Shown piece by piece: positions 25,595 to 34,572 of a stretch of 64,000 bases of DNA. Below the pieces are notes generated by a model. That model did not search any database and was not told the DNA's origin. It worked only from the letters and a program-made list of their open reading frames with translations. This DNA is from Duncaniella muris. Lineage in GTDB: Bacteria > Bacteroidota > Bacteroidia > Bacteroidales > Muribaculaceae. Position 1 is the stretch's first letter. Each line of letters opens with the position of its first letter. The translations under genes and the position numbers were made by a program. The DNA is taken from positions 62,001 to 126,000 of the forward strand of contig NZ_PUEC01000003.1 of the NCBI RefSeq assembly GCF_003024805.1. The letters run 5' to 3'.

Positions 25595-26290
25595 TTATTT
25601 TCCTTCGGGCCTGAGAAGCTCTATGAGCCGGGTCACTCCCTGAGTGGCGGTCGCAGGGATCACTGTGACATTGTCAGGAACTGCCGCCGGACGCGGGTCT
25701 ATGTAATAGACCGGAACTCCCGGCCTGACGTAGTGAAGCAGACTCGCCGCCGGATAGACCGCGAGCGAAGTGCCTATCACCGCGAATATGTCGGCCTCGC
25801 GCGTCCATTCTATAGCCCGCTCGATGTTGGGCACAGCTTCCTGAAAGAAGACTATGTGGGGTCTCACCGGATCTCCGTAGCTGTCGCGCGTATCCGGACT
25901 GGTCTCAAGATGCTCTTCATCGAGCGTGTAGATGCGGGTGTCATCACGCATGGACCTCACCTTCATCAGCTCGCCGTGGAGATGCAGAATCTTCGAACTC
26001 CCGGCCTTCTCGTGGAGATCGTCGACGTTCTGTGTGATCACATACACGTCATACCATTTCTCCAGCTCCACAAGCCCCCGGTGGGCGGCGTTGGGCAGGC
26101 ACTTCACCAGCCCCTTGCGCCGTTCGTTGTAAAACTGGTGGACAAGCGCAGGATTGCGCGCGAAGCCATCCGCGCTACACACTTCCATCACTGGATAGTT
26201 CTCCCACAGACCTCCCGCATCGCGGAACGTCGAGACTCCGGATTCGGCCGAAATACCGGCTCCGGACGAGATTACAAGTTTCGGTTTCAC
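25595..26290 (-). CDS. cobB: SIR2-family NAD-dependent deacylase
   Basis: A 231-residue sirtuin. The NAD-binding start SSGAGISAESGVSTFRD, the TQNVDDLHEKAGS motif and the catalytic His105 in HLHGEL are present. Sirtuins remove acetyl or other acyl groups from lysines using NAD. The four cysteines of the usual zinc ribbon are absent: the only cysteines (38 and 64) precede the catalytic His. GTSLAVYPAASLL and a C-terminal Rossmann strand are normal. It follows tadA by 92 bp on the same strand. Acyl specificity is not determinable. Confidence 0.9.
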   Translation of the reverse strand: MKPKLVISSGAGISAESGVSTFRDAGGLWENYPVMEVCSADGFARNPALVHQFYNERRKGLVKCLPNAAHRGLVELEKWYDVYVITQNVDDLHEKAGSSKILHLHGELMKVRSMRDDTRIYTLDEEHLETSPDTRDSYGDPVRPHIVFFQEAVPNIERAIEWTREADIFAVIGTSLAVYPAASLLHYVRPGVPVYYIDPRPAAVPDNVTVIPATATQGVTRLIELLRPEGK

Positions 26291-26382
26291 TGTCAGGCTA
26301 TCTTTTATTGATCAACTTATGTTTTTTTGATTATCTATGGAGAGGGAGCCGTCAGACTTTTCTGACACCGGCATATTCTAAT

Positions 26383-26832
26383 CTAACGCTTCGACTTGAA
26401 AAAAGTGCGCATCAGCTCCGCACATTCATCGCCGAGCACACCGGATGTCACCGTGGCCCGCGGATGGAAAGGCGATCTCGACGTGAACGACCGGTAGCCC
26501 CGCTTCTCATCCGCCGCCCCGTAGACCACACGGCCTATCTGCGCCCATCCTATGGTGCCCGCACACATCAGGCAAGGCTCCACTGTGACATAGAGCGTAC
26601 AGTTCTGAAGATACTTCCCGCCAAGCATCTGCGCCGCAGCGGTTATGGCCTGCATCTCCGCGTGGGCCGACACATCGGCCAAAGCCTCCGTCAGATTGTG
26701 GCCACGGCCTATGACCATGCCCCGCGGCGACACAATCACCGCACCTATCGGCACTTCGTCTCGCTCCATAGCCTCCCGCGCCTCGGCCAGAGCCATGCGC
26801 ATGAACTTCTCGTCGCTTTCCTCTTGAGTCAT
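26383..26832 (-). CDS. tadA: tRNA-adenosine deaminase-like nucleoside deaminase
   Basis: A 149-residue zinc deaminase. HAEMQAI provides the zinc His57 and catalytic Glu59; PCLMC provides Cys87 and Cys90. TadA converts A34 to inosine in tRNA-Arg(ACG), and a tRNA-Arg with anticodon ACG lies 0.5 kb away, which fits the assignment. A guanine or cytosine deaminase of the same fold is the main alternative. It is followed by the sirtuin gene. Confidence 0.87.
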   Translation of the reverse strand: MTQEESDEKFMRMALAEAREAMERDEVPIGAVIVSPRGMVIGRGHNLTEALADVSAHAEMQAITAAAQMLGGKYLQNCTLYVTVEPCLMCAGTIGWAQIGRVVYGAADEKRGYRSFTSRSPFHPRATVTSGVLGDECAELMRTFFKSKR

Positions 26833-27125
26833 AAATCCAAATCTTGATTGTCGGAATGCAATTGTAAGTAACTCTGAAAAATTAATTTATACGATATGCG
26901 GGATTTATTCAGAGGCAGAATCGAGGACTGAAGAGGGAGTTTATAGACATAAACGACCGATGAAGAACTTGATTCTGACCGGAATAAAACCGCAGAGAGT
27001 ATAAAAGATCATCCATAGGAGATACTAATGTACATTATATCGTTTAATTTTGAAGAGTTACTTAAGTGCAAATATAAACTTAAAAATCGAATGGACAAAA
27101 CCGGAATTGCCTTTGCCCGCCTACG

Positions 27126-27167
27126 GAGCAATCCCCGGTCTCAGCCATGTGAAACCGGGGATTGCTC
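27126..27167. other. Perfect 14-bp hairpin without T-tract
   Basis: gagcaatccccggt (27126-27139) pairs perfectly with accggggattgctc (27154-27167) over a 14-nt loop. Neither strand has a U-tract after the stem. It could belong to a small RNA or be the end of the transcript from the tRNA side; nothing in the sequence decides. Confidence 0.6.
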
Positions 27168-27276
27168 TGGTGTAGTCGGTCCGTTGATAGAGCGCGGACT
27201 CTCTTAATCGGTCTTATTGGGGATTCTGTACAGTGATATCCGCAGACGGTGATAAAGGCCGACGAGGCGGGGGATG

Positions 27277-27304
27277 AAAAAAGCCCGCTTGGTGAAGCGG
27301 GCTT
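27277..27304 (-). terminator. tRNA-Arg terminator
   Basis: On the minus strand a 10-bp stem (aagcccgctt/aagcgggctt, 4-nt loop) is followed by six Ts, starting just after the tRNA 3' end. Confidence 0.8.
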
Positions 27305-27308
27305 GGTG

Positions 27309-27382
27309 TGACTCCTACAGGATTCAAACCTGTAACCTTCTGATCCGTAGTCAGATGCTCTATTCAGTTGAGCTAAGGAGCC
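27309..27382 (-). tRNA. tRNA-Arg (anticodon ACG)
   Basis: A 74-nt cloverleaf. Acceptor GGCTCCT pairs with AGGAGTC (one G-U pair); the D-arm is AGCTCAACTGAATAGAGC; the anticodon loop CTACGGA contains ACG; the T-arm has GGTTTGAATCC. The discriminator is A, and CCA is not encoded. ACG is the substrate of TadA, encoded nearby. It has its own promoter and terminator. Confidence 0.95.
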
Positions 27383-27406
27383 GTTGTGTTGTCGTTTTTG
27401 ACTCTG

Positions 27407-27438
27407 CAAAGTTAGAAATAATTATTCAATTGTGCAAA
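27407..27438 (-). promoter_or_regulatory. tRNA-Arg promoter
   Basis: On the minus strand TTTG (27438-27435), a 20-bp spacer and TAACTTTG (27414-27407) match the full Bacteroides promoter consensus. The mature tRNA begins 24 bp downstream. Confidence 0.75.
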
Positions 27439-27497
27439 AAAAATATCATTTTTTGGCAATTTTTATATCAGGGGTTGCTTATAAGGGCTTTTTGATG

Positions 27498-27505
27498 TAA
27501 TTTTG
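27498..27505 (+). promoter_or_regulatory. -7 element of the outer-membrane barrel gene
   Basis: TAATTTTG, 45 bp before the ATG at 27551. A GTTG 20 bp upstream is a partial -33 match. Confidence 0.45.
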
Positions 27506-27550
27506 GATTGAAATAAAGCAGTCAAATATAATCACACACGCGCTAATGTT

Positions 27551-28309
27551 ATGAAAAAAATCTTTACCGCCGCCGTCATCGCTGTCGCAGCTCTGTTATT
27601 CCCGACAGCTGTAAAGTCACAACTGATTGTCTATGGTAAGCCCGATAAATTTTTCGAGACCCAGGTCCACTTGCTGGCAGGTGGCAGCTACGTGACGGAA
27701 AACTATAAGAGCTGTTTCCCGGCTGTTTCTGATGTCAACAATTCGATGGGTTTCGCCTGGGGTGTGGGCTTCAGGGCCAAGTTCAATCTGACTTCTTTCG
27801 TCGGGCTCGGCACTGAGCTGAACTATCTGCGCAATTCGGGCAAACTGGATCTGGCGGTGACCCAGGAGGGTGAGGCCAATGTGTCAAATGTATTCATCAA
27901 GAATAATTACCGTACGTTCAACGTGCCTATTTTCGCGTCATTCACTTTCAATCTGGCTCCGAGAGTAAAATGGAATGCCGACGGCGGTATATTCATGAGT
28001 TTCGGCATAGGAGGTAAGCAGAAGGCTACGATATATAATGCCAAGGTCAATGAGCTTGGCCAGCTCGTGACAAACATATCGCACCCGACGGCCGATTACT
28101 ATAAGAGTGACCGCGGATTTATCAACTCCTATCGCGATTTCGACATGGGATTGCATCTCGGCACGGGCCTTACGTTCATGAACAAGATCTCGCTCGGAGT
28201 GAGATGCCAGTTCGGTTTCCGGAATGTGGCTATGGGCACAAGTGCCGCGATAAAGACTCCGAATTCTCATAATGTCAATGTGATGGCTACCGCAGGCTAT
28301 ATTTTCTGA
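27551..28309 (+). CDS. Outer-membrane beta-barrel protein
   Basis: A 252-residue exported protein with a signal peptide (MKKIFTAAVIAVAALLFPTA, cleavage near VKS-QL). The rest alternates hydrophobic and polar residues in strand-like stretches (FAWGVGFRAKFNLTSFVGLG, KISLGVRCQFGFRNVAMG) and ends in an aromatic residue (TAGYIF), as outer-membrane barrels do. It resembles the porin-like OMP_b-brl families of Bacteroidota; no substrate is indicated. It stands alone, convergent with aroB. Confidence 0.8.
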   Translation: MKKIFTAAVIAVAALLFPTAVKSQLIVYGKPDKFFETQVHLLAGGSYVTENYKSCFPAVSDVNNSMGFAWGVGFRAKFNLTSFVGLGTELNYLRNSGKLDLAVTQEGEANVSNVFIKNNYRTFNVPIFASFTFNLAPRVKWNADGGIFMSFGIGGKQKATIYNAKVNELGQLVTNISHPTADYYKSDRGFINSYRDFDMGLHLGTGLTFMNKISLGVRCQFGFRNVAMGTSAAIKTPNSHNVNVMATAGYIF

Positions 28310-28325
28310 TATTCCTGATCCGATC

Positions 28326-29366
28326 TCAGATCAGGTCGCGGAAGATGTCAAAGGCGGCCAGAATTTCGTCTGCGGATGCGGTGCGGTCGATCAGCGGCTG
28401 TCCGGGAGCTGAGAGGAGGGTAAAGTTGATCTGCGAGGGAGTGTCGTTTTTCTTGTCGTGGCGCATATATTCGAGAAGAGCCTGATAATCGTTGCATGAA
28501 ACGTCTGGCGATCCGTAGCCCTGGTCCTTCAGATAGGCGGCATAGCGGTAAAGTTCGGCCGAGGGGAAGGCTTCGAGCGAGTGCGAGATGATCATTTCCA
28601 CCAGTATGCCGAATGCGACTGCATAGCCGTGGGGCATGGGTCGACCTTTGTGCATGGCAAGCGCCTCGAAAGCATGGCCGGCTGTGTGGCCGAGGTTCAA
28701 GGCACGGCGTATGCCTTTTTCGCAGGGGTCTTCCTCGACTATGCGCTCTTTGACACGCACGCTTCTTTCGAGCAAGGGAAGCAGACGGCTAAGATCGGCA
28801 TCAAGAATGTCGAAATCAAGCAACGCGGCATAGTCGGCGGCTGACGAAAGAAGACCGTGTTTCAGCATCTCGGCATAGCCTGAGAGCAGTTCGGTTTTCG
28901 GAAGAGATGCAAACAGGATTGTCGAGATGACCACTGCTTCTGCAGGGGCAAAGGCTCCGATCTCGTTTTTGAGTCCCTCGAAGTTTATGCCGGTCTTTCC
29001 ACCTACAGCCGCATCGACAGCCGAAAGCAGAGTGGTCGGCACATTGATGAAGCGCACTCCTCGCTTGAAGGTGGCTGCTGCAAATCCTCCCATATCGGTT
29101 ACAACGCCGCCACCTATATTAATTACGAGTGATTTCCGTGTGGCTCCCTGGTTGATCAGGCTACTCCAGATGTGGCTCAGAGAATCGAGATTCTTATGGT
29201 CGTCGCCCGCAGGGACGGTGATTACCGGATAGTCGAGTCTGAGTTTCGGGAGCACTGCATCCGCGACGTTGGTGTCGGTTATTATGTGGACGCTTGCGGG
29301 TGCGAGTTCGTTGACGAAAGTTTTTATAGCTTGGGCTACTTCATTTGTGTAAACTATTTTCTGCAT
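28326..29366 (-). CDS. aroB: 3-dehydroquinate synthase
   Basis: A 346-residue enzyme of the shikimate pathway that cyclises DAHP to 3-dehydroquinate using NAD and zinc. GGGVVTDMGGFAAATFKRG, PTTLLSAVDAAVGGKTGIN, and the zinc region LNLGHTAGHAFE are present. It is the last gene of the six-gene minus-strand run that begins with queF, 60 bp after the HAD phosphatase gene. A weak 7-bp hairpin overlaps its stop codon. Confidence 0.96.
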   Translation of the reverse strand: MQKIVYTNEVAQAIKTFVNELAPASVHIITDTNVADAVLPKLRLDYPVITVPAGDDHKNLDSLSHIWSSLINQGATRKSLVINIGGGVVTDMGGFAAATFKRGVRFINVPTTLLSAVDAAVGGKTGINFEGLKNEIGAFAPAEAVVISTILFASLPKTELLSGYAEMLKHGLLSSAADYAALLDFDILDADLSRLLPLLERSVRVKERIVEEDPCEKGIRRALNLGHTAGHAFEALAMHKGRPMPHGYAVAFGILVEMIISHSLEAFPSAELYRYAAYLKDQGYGSPDVSCNDYQALLEYMRHDKKNDTPSQINFTLLSAPGQPLIDRTASADEILAAFDIFRDLI

Positions 29367-29426
29367 TTGGAAGGCGTGGGTGTAAGAGACGGGGTTAATG
29401 AGATTCAGGTGGCTCTTGGATGGTGC

Positions 29427-30191
29427 TTAATAGTCGCTGGTGATAGTCAGCAGCGAGAGGAGCAAGGACGGAAGCATGTGGGCGAATTCAGGCATTGAGC
29501 TGAACACTACTGCGGCTCCTGCTTCTTCCATAGCCTCGCGGGGAATAGGGCCGGTGGTCACTCCGACTGTAAAGGCTCCGGCACGGTCGCCGGCTTCGAC
29601 ACCGAGGGGGGCGTTTTCAACAACTATCGATTGTGAGGGGCTTACCCTTGCAAGCTGCATGGCTTTGATGAAGGGTTCGGGGTGAGGCTTCCCGTGGGTG
29701 ACGTTGCGGGCGGTGATGCGTTTGTCATCGTCAAACATTCCGGGGAAGTCGCGCGAGATGTTGTCAAGCACCGACTGCTGTCCGGAACCTGTGACAAGCA
29801 CGCGCTGCATTCCCACTTCGCGGAAAACGGAGAGCATATCGAGAGCTCCCTCCATAGGAAGCACCGGTGGCAGTTCACGGAAATATTCGGTTTTGCGCTG
29901 ATAGAGCGATGTTTTTTCTTCATCTGTGGCATCGCGCCCGAACTGGCGCTGGAACAGGGCGTTGATTGTCGATGCTCCGGTGCGGCCTTCATAGAGATAG
30001 AATTCATCGCGTGTACATTCGACTCCGAGTTCGGTCATGAGCCGGTGCCATGCGCGGGTGTGGTTTTTCATCGAGTCATAGAGAGTTCCGTCCATGTCGA
30101 TGAGGGCCGCGCGCGGGGTGACGCGTTCGTAGTGATGGCGCTTGAGAAAGCGGAGTATTTCAGGGGCAAAGGGAAGCGGAGGCTGTGTCAT
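29427..30191 (-). CDS. HAD-family phosphatase / beta-phosphoglucomutase-like
   Basis: A 254-residue HAD-superfamily hydrolase. The first motif is IDMDGTLYDS (Asp32, Asp34); motif II is VLVTGSGQQ; the lysine motif is THGKPHPEPF; motif III is VVENAPLGVEAG. A helical cap between motifs I and II places it with beta-phosphoglucomutase and phosphoglycolate phosphatase-type enzymes. The substrate is probably a sugar phosphate but is not determinable. Its start overlaps the 3' end of the AsmA-like gene by 4 bp. Confidence 0.85.
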   Translation of the reverse strand: MTQPPLPFAPEILRFLKRHHYERVTPRAALIDMDGTLYDSMKNHTRAWHRLMTELGVECTRDEFYLYEGRTGASTINALFQRQFGRDATDEEKTSLYQRKTEYFRELPPVLPMEGALDMLSVFREVGMQRVLVTGSGQQSVLDNISRDFPGMFDDDKRITARNVTHGKPHPEPFIKAMQLARVSPSQSIVVENAPLGVEAGDRAGAFTVGVTTGPIPREAMEEAGAAVVFSSMPEFAHMLPSLLLSLLTITSDY

Positions 30192-33100
30192 TTGCGTTTC
30201 TTTTTCTGTTTGGCAGACTGGAGCGGTGTGGCGGTGACGGTGTCAGGGGCCGGGATCAGTCCTTCTTTGATGAAATATAGCGAATCGGCGTGAGAGATTG
30301 TGTCGGTAGCCGGATAACTGTCAGCCGGACTGACGGCGGGACTGCGGGAGAAGTCGAGACTGTTGATTCCGGCTGTCCTTACACCTCGGCGGAATATGTT
30401 GCCAATCTCGCGCACGAGGTTGATGCGGGTGGTGTCAGCAATCGCAACGGTGCGCGGGATGTTCTTTTCGTTGAACTTTGCGCGGCCAAGTCGTATCTTC
30501 ATGTTGTCTACATCGCCTTTGATGTTGATGCCGAACTTGAACGGCAGGGGTGATTTGAGCACGGCCACATGATAGTTGAGGTTCATGGCCATGTCATTCG
30601 AGCCCATTACGCCGAGTTTGTAGCGGTCGAGATTGAAGATGAAGGGGAAGAGTTCGAGCTGCGAGTTGTTGACTATCATCTCTACGTTCATGCTGTCAAT
30701 GACGTTTTTCTCTTTGTGCTTGAACAACAGCCATTTGCCTATTGTACGGAATGTTTCCTGGTCAATCAGCACAAGGCTGTCGCCTGAGAGCTTGACGGCA
30801 GCTTTCAGAGTGGGTATGTCAATGTTCATGTCTGAATCCAGTCCGGTGGTAGCGGCGATATCGGCGTTGATGATGCCGCTGATGTCGGAGAGGAGCGGCA
30901 TGATGGTGTCAAGCGACGGAACGAGGTCGAGGAACTGGGCTATGTGGAAATCATTGACTCTGAGTCCGAAGGCAAATGTGGCGTCATGTTTTGTCGGCGC
31001 ACTATAGAGGGCGTTCAGATCGAGCGATCCGACATCAGAGCGAGCCGTCATCTGCTCAAGATTTATTGCACCCTTGTAGACGTTGAGCTTTCCGTTGAAA
31101 TCGTGGAAAACCATGTTGGAGTATAATATGTCAGCGGCATTGACTTTTAGAGTTCCCTCGATGTTTGCCGGAACTACGAGCAGGGCCGAGGTGTCTGCTC
31201 CGGCCTGGACTGAAGCTGCAAGCACTGCCTCATTGTCGGTGTCAGGCGCGACGAAAGTTCCGGCAGAGTCTTTTTCGGCGAATGCTGCGCCTGAGAAAGC
31301 GGCTGCGGCGAGTTGGTTGATGTCAAGAGTGTCGCCTGAGAGCGTGAAGTCGAGTTTCAGAGGCTGTGAGTGGGTTCTTGATGTCAGGGCCTTGGTGATG
31401 TTGCTGATAGATCCGTTGATGGTGAGACCGCTGTTGCCTGACCGCAGGCGGGTGTCGGAGATGGTGACAGAGTCAGATGTGAAGCGCATGTTGAGATCTG
31501 TCAGGCTGTTGCGCAGCGGGAAGTATGGTGTGAAGACTGCCACACGCTTGGCGCGCAGTATGCCTTTCGCATCCCAGTGGCGCATGAGGCGGCGCATGGA
31601 GTTGTCGACCGAGATGTCAATCACCTCTCCGTTGGCCACAGCGGCGCTGTCGGCGTTCAGGCGGTTGTTTCTACGGGTCTGTCTGATCGAAGCCGCGAGG
31701 CTGCGCAGGGAATCCTGAGAAAGTTCGGGATGGGCCACAGCGAGAGAGTCGAGCAGACGGCTGTTGCGGTTGCGGGAAACCGCCGGGAGTGAGTCGGGAT
31801 GAACGGTGACGTAGAGCAAGGCCTTGTGTAGCATGGCGCGGTTGACGCGGTCGCCGTAGAAGGCGCCTTCGGTGGCTACGTCCAGATGGAGTTGCGGTTT
31901 TTTTGCATCGCCTTTGTAGCGGCGGAGTGTGGCCCCGACGGTGGCCTTGCGCAGCCGCACCCGCAGAGAGTCTTCCTGCGATCTGAAGTAGAGTTTTTCA
32001 GCCACTATGCGGGCGCCGAGGGGATTGATCATTGTAGTGTCGGCCGACGAGGCTGTGTTGCGGCTCCCGACACCCATTTTCAGTCCGTTGCCTATGAGGG
32101 TCATTCCGGTGACATCGGCTGCTATGGTGTCGATTTTCAAAGATGCCGTCAACATCGAGTCGACAGCCACGTCTCCGCGGGTGAAAGAGGAGTTGGTGCC
32201 GAGTTTCAGTTCCACGGTGCGGGTATAGAGGTCAGCGGGGAGTTCAGGCATCGAGGCGCGGAAGTCGCGCAGAGTTGCATCGCCGGTCAGGCGTATGAGG
32301 TGGAATTTCTCTTTTGTCAGATAGCTTTTGCGCAGTGCGAAACGGCTGTCGGCACGCAGGTTGCCCGACAGTTCGCAAGGCAGTTTCTTAAGCATGGCGG
32401 AGGGGAGACGGTCAATGTCTATGCCGCCTCGGAATGTTCCTTCAGCCGAGGGGTCGGAGATCAGATTGGCGAAGTCGGCAATCAGTTCGAAGCCTACTCC
32501 GTCGCCTATAGCCGAGAGCTTCTTGAGTCTGACGGCTGAGCGGTCGAGATCACGGCCGTCAATGTCGGCCTCGGCCGAGAATGAGAAGCTTTTGAGATTC
32601 AGACGCTCGTAGCGCGCACGGCATTCTGGGATCTCGACATAGAGATGGCAGGATGGTATCGAATCAACAGTCGGAGCGTAGGGGGCGGTGAGCTGCAGAG
32701 CGAAGCTGATTCCGAGGTCGGTCTTGATCTTTGACAGTTCACCGGCATAGGCGGCTGGGACGAGTGCCGCCAGGTCGTTGTAGGGAGTCAGCGGCAGCTT
32801 GAAATCCAAGGTGCTGACCCGCAGAGTATCGGCAAAATCAATATCGGCAGAGAGCGAGGCATTGACCTTGCCGGCCCGCAGCGCGAAATCATCGAGAGTC
32901 ACCTGATAGGGGTTGTGGCGGTTCCAGCCTATGTTTCCGCCTATGCCGAAACTGAGATCTTCGAGAAGCAGCGCGGGCATATTCAGATCGGTCAGGCCCT
33001 GAAGGTCGAGTCTGTAGACCGGCGCATGGCTGCCGCTGAGGCCGGCAGTGGTGAGGCAGAGCATCGCGTCGATCGAGTCAGGCACGGAGAGATAGCGCAC

Positions 33101-33694
33101 CGGCATGGAGTCGCGGATCTCGAAGGTGCCGAATGAGATGTCCGGGACCAGCAGCGGTCCGGAGTCTTTTTCGGACTCTTCGGATGCCGGAAAAATGTCG
33201 AGGTTAGACAGATCCGGGGTGAGCTGTACGATGTTGATGCGTGGGTTTTCAAATATGATGTCATAGAACGCCAGCGCTCCTACCGAAAGTTTCGGAATGT
33301 TTATTGCAGCGTTGAAATGGCGCAGCGACAGAAGCGAGTCGGCATAGGCAGGAAGCGAGTCGGCCTGTGAGGCAGGAAGCGAGTCGAAGGTCTTGCTTCT
33401 GACCGAAAGGTTGCGCACGTCGAGTTCGAGCCGCGGGAAGGTGCTCCAGAATGACAGTTCCATGCGCCCGATGCTGACATCGGCGTCAAGATATTCGTTG
33501 GCATATTTCTCGATGAGCGGTGTCAGCCGTTCCGGTTTGAGATATGAGACGGCTATGGTGATCACAATGGTTACCACCACAAGTAGTCCGAGAATGGTGA
33601 AGAGCAGAGTACGCAACACCTTTTTCCAAATGGACTTTTTAGTCTTTTCCTCTTTGCCCTCAGGGGGGGCGGGCTTCTGCTGCTGATCGCTCAT
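30188..33694 (-). CDS. AsmA-like protein
   Basis: A 1168-residue protein with an N-terminal cytoplasmic tail (about 1-26), one transmembrane helix (VLRTLLFTILGLLVVVTIVI) and a very long, mainly beta periplasmic region. The first periplasmic segment (LTPLIEKYANEYLDADVSIG) and the C-terminal block (MNLNYHVAVLKSPLPFKFGINI) match the AsmA/TamB-like lipid-transfer architecture. Such proteins are thought to bridge lipids between membranes or affect outer-membrane assembly. It starts 20 bp after the DUF5715-type gene and overlaps the HAD gene. The assignment is to a superfamily, not an orthologue. Confidence 0.85.
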   Translation of the reverse strand: MSDQQQKPAPPEGKEEKTKKSIWKKVLRTLLFTILGLLVVVTIVITIAVSYLKPERLTPLIEKYANEYLDADVSIGRMELSFWSTFPRLELDVRNLSVRSKTFDSLPASQADSLPAYADSLLSLRHFNAAINIPKLSVGALAFYDIIFENPRINIVQLTPDLSNLDIFPASEESEKDSGPLLVPDISFGTFEIRDSMPVRYLSVPDSIDAMLCLTTAGLSGSHAPVYRLDLQGLTDLNMPALLLEDLSFGIGGNIGWNRHNPYQVTLDDFALRAGKVNASLSADIDFADTLRVSTLDFKLPLTPYNDLAALVPAAYAGELSKIKTDLGISFALQLTAPYAPTVDSIPSCHLYVEIPECRARYERLNLKSFSFSAEADIDGRDLDRSAVRLKKLSAIGDGVGFELIADFANLISDPSAEGTFRGGIDIDRLPSAMLKKLPCELSGNLRADSRFALRKSYLTKEKFHLIRLTGDATLRDFRASMPELPADLYTRTVELKLGTNSSFTRGDVAVDSMLTASLKIDTIAADVTGMTLIGNGLKMGVGSRNTASSADTTMINPLGARIVAEKLYFRSQEDSLRVRLRKATVGATLRRYKGDAKKPQLHLDVATEGAFYGDRVNRAMLHKALLYVTVHPDSLPAVSRNRNSRLLDSLAVAHPELSQDSLRSLAASIRQTRRNNRLNADSAAVANGEVIDISVDNSMRRLMRHWDAKGILRAKRVAVFTPYFPLRNSLTDLNMRFTSDSVTISDTRLRSGNSGLTINGSISNITKALTSRTHSQPLKLDFTLSGDTLDINQLAAAAFSGAAFAEKDSAGTFVAPDTDNEAVLAASVQAGADTSALLVVPANIEGTLKVNAADILYSNMVFHDFNGKLNVYKGAINLEQMTARSDVGSLDLNALYSAPTKHDATFAFGLRVNDFHIAQFLDLVPSLDTIMPLLSDISGIINADIAATTGLDSDMNIDIPTLKAAVKLSGDSLVLIDQETFRTIGKWLLFKHKEKNVIDSMNVEMIVNNSQLELFPFIFNLDRYKLGVMGSNDMAMNLNYHVAVLKSPLPFKFGINIKGDVDNMKIRLGRAKFNEKNIPRTVAIADTTRINLVREIGNIFRRGVRTAGINSLDFSRSPAVSPADSYPATDTISHADSLYFIKEGLIPAPDTVTATPLQSAKQKKKRK

Positions 33695-33714
33695 GAGAAT
33701 GAGTTTTTAGTGGT

Positions 33715-34536
33715 TTATTCCTCAGGTTTGCGGGCTGTGATGTGGAAGCATGGCTGCCCTACTTCATATTTCACCCAGATCTTGCCTTCGTCACGCATTG
33801 AGCGCAGCACTTCAGAGAGCACACCTTTGAGATCGTCGGTGCTGCGGGCTTCGCCGGCAGAGTTGGCTATGAACGAGGCGTAGGATATGTCGAATGTCGT
33901 GCCTAACTGGTGGACCGACGAGTCGATTGCATTGCGGTTGCGGCGGCGCAGGCGCTTGACGGTGCGTGGGGTGCGCAGGATGCTTGTCACCTTTATGCGG
34001 TAATCGCCTCCGCCCCTTGCCTCAAGGCTGTCACGGAAGCGGCGCCCGATTTCACGGAGGCGTCCGGCGGCTGCCGGCACAAAGTAGGGACGCGAGAATA
34101 TCAGGGTGTCGACATAGTAGTCAGTGCAGGTTGTGACCTTGACTATCGGCGAGCGCAGCTGCCAGTGTGAGCGGGTGTCGGTCAGAGGCTCCAGGCCATA
34201 TTGCTCGGCCTCGGCCCAATGGATGTAGTTGCTGTCGTTGAAATTCTGTTTGAGACTGCCGAAATAGTTTACTTTGAGCCGCCCGTTTGGATCGGGCATC
34301 TCCGGCAGATGGCCTGTATAGGGGCTTACGGTGTCTACCTCAAGGTCGTAGACCGACGTGAAGCGCGACACTTTCACTTCGGGCACCACTACCGAGCCGT
34401 CGCTCTCGCCGTGATGTGTCGGGGTGCACATCACCACACACAGACTGATGAACAGCATCAGAGGAAGCAGGAGTCTGAGGGTCTTGACAAGGCTGAAACG
34501 GCGTCTGGGTTTGCGCCGGCTGACGTGCTGGTCCAT
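33715..34536 (-). CDS. DUF5715-type envelope protein, M15-peptidase-like
   Basis: A 273-residue protein with a basic N-terminus and one membrane segment (LRLLLPLMLFISLCVVMC; Cys could be a lipobox). The second half has VTSILRTPRTVKRLRRRN then SSVHQLGTTFDISY, which resembles the SxHxxGxAxD zinc motif of M15 D-alanyl-D-alanine peptidases. I infer a role in peptidoglycan handling. Homologues in gut Bacteroidales are annotated DUF5715. It lies between queC (36-bp gap) and the AsmA-like gene (20-bp gap). Confidence 0.75.
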   Translation of the reverse strand: MDQHVSRRKPRRRFSLVKTLRLLLPLMLFISLCVVMCTPTHHGESDGSVVVPEVKVSRFTSVYDLEVDTVSPYTGHLPEMPDPNGRLKVNYFGSLKQNFNDSNYIHWAEAEQYGLEPLTDTRSHWQLRSPIVKVTTCTDYYVDTLIFSRPYFVPAAAGRLREIGRRFRDSLEARGGGDYRIKVTSILRTPRTVKRLRRRNRNAIDSSVHQLGTTFDISYASFIANSAGEARSTDDLKGVLSEVLRSMRDEGKIWVKYEVGQPCFHITARKPEE

Positions 34537-34572
34537 CGTGAGGTGCGGGTGCGGGTTGCTGCGGTTAGAAAA

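Larger units (their letters stand above)
26833..27308. other. Intergenic region with a strong hairpin and tRNA-like remnant
   Basis: No supported gene. The left part (to about 27075) is AT-rich and featureless. A perfect 14-bp hairpin lies at 27126-27167. After it, 27171-27222 resembles the D-arm and anticodon region of a tRNA-Lys (gatagagc, then ctcttaatc), but no acceptor or T arm can be built, so it is not called as a tRNA. Confidence 0.6.

Noticed and set aside
27171-27260. Second tRNA beside tRNA-Arg
   Set aside because: Only D-arm and anticodon-like pieces are present; no acceptor stem or T-arm pairs up, so it is reported only as a possible remnant.
28314-28335. Terminator between the barrel gene and aroB
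   Set aside because: The 7-bp stem overlaps the aroB stop codon and has no T-tract; too weak to call.
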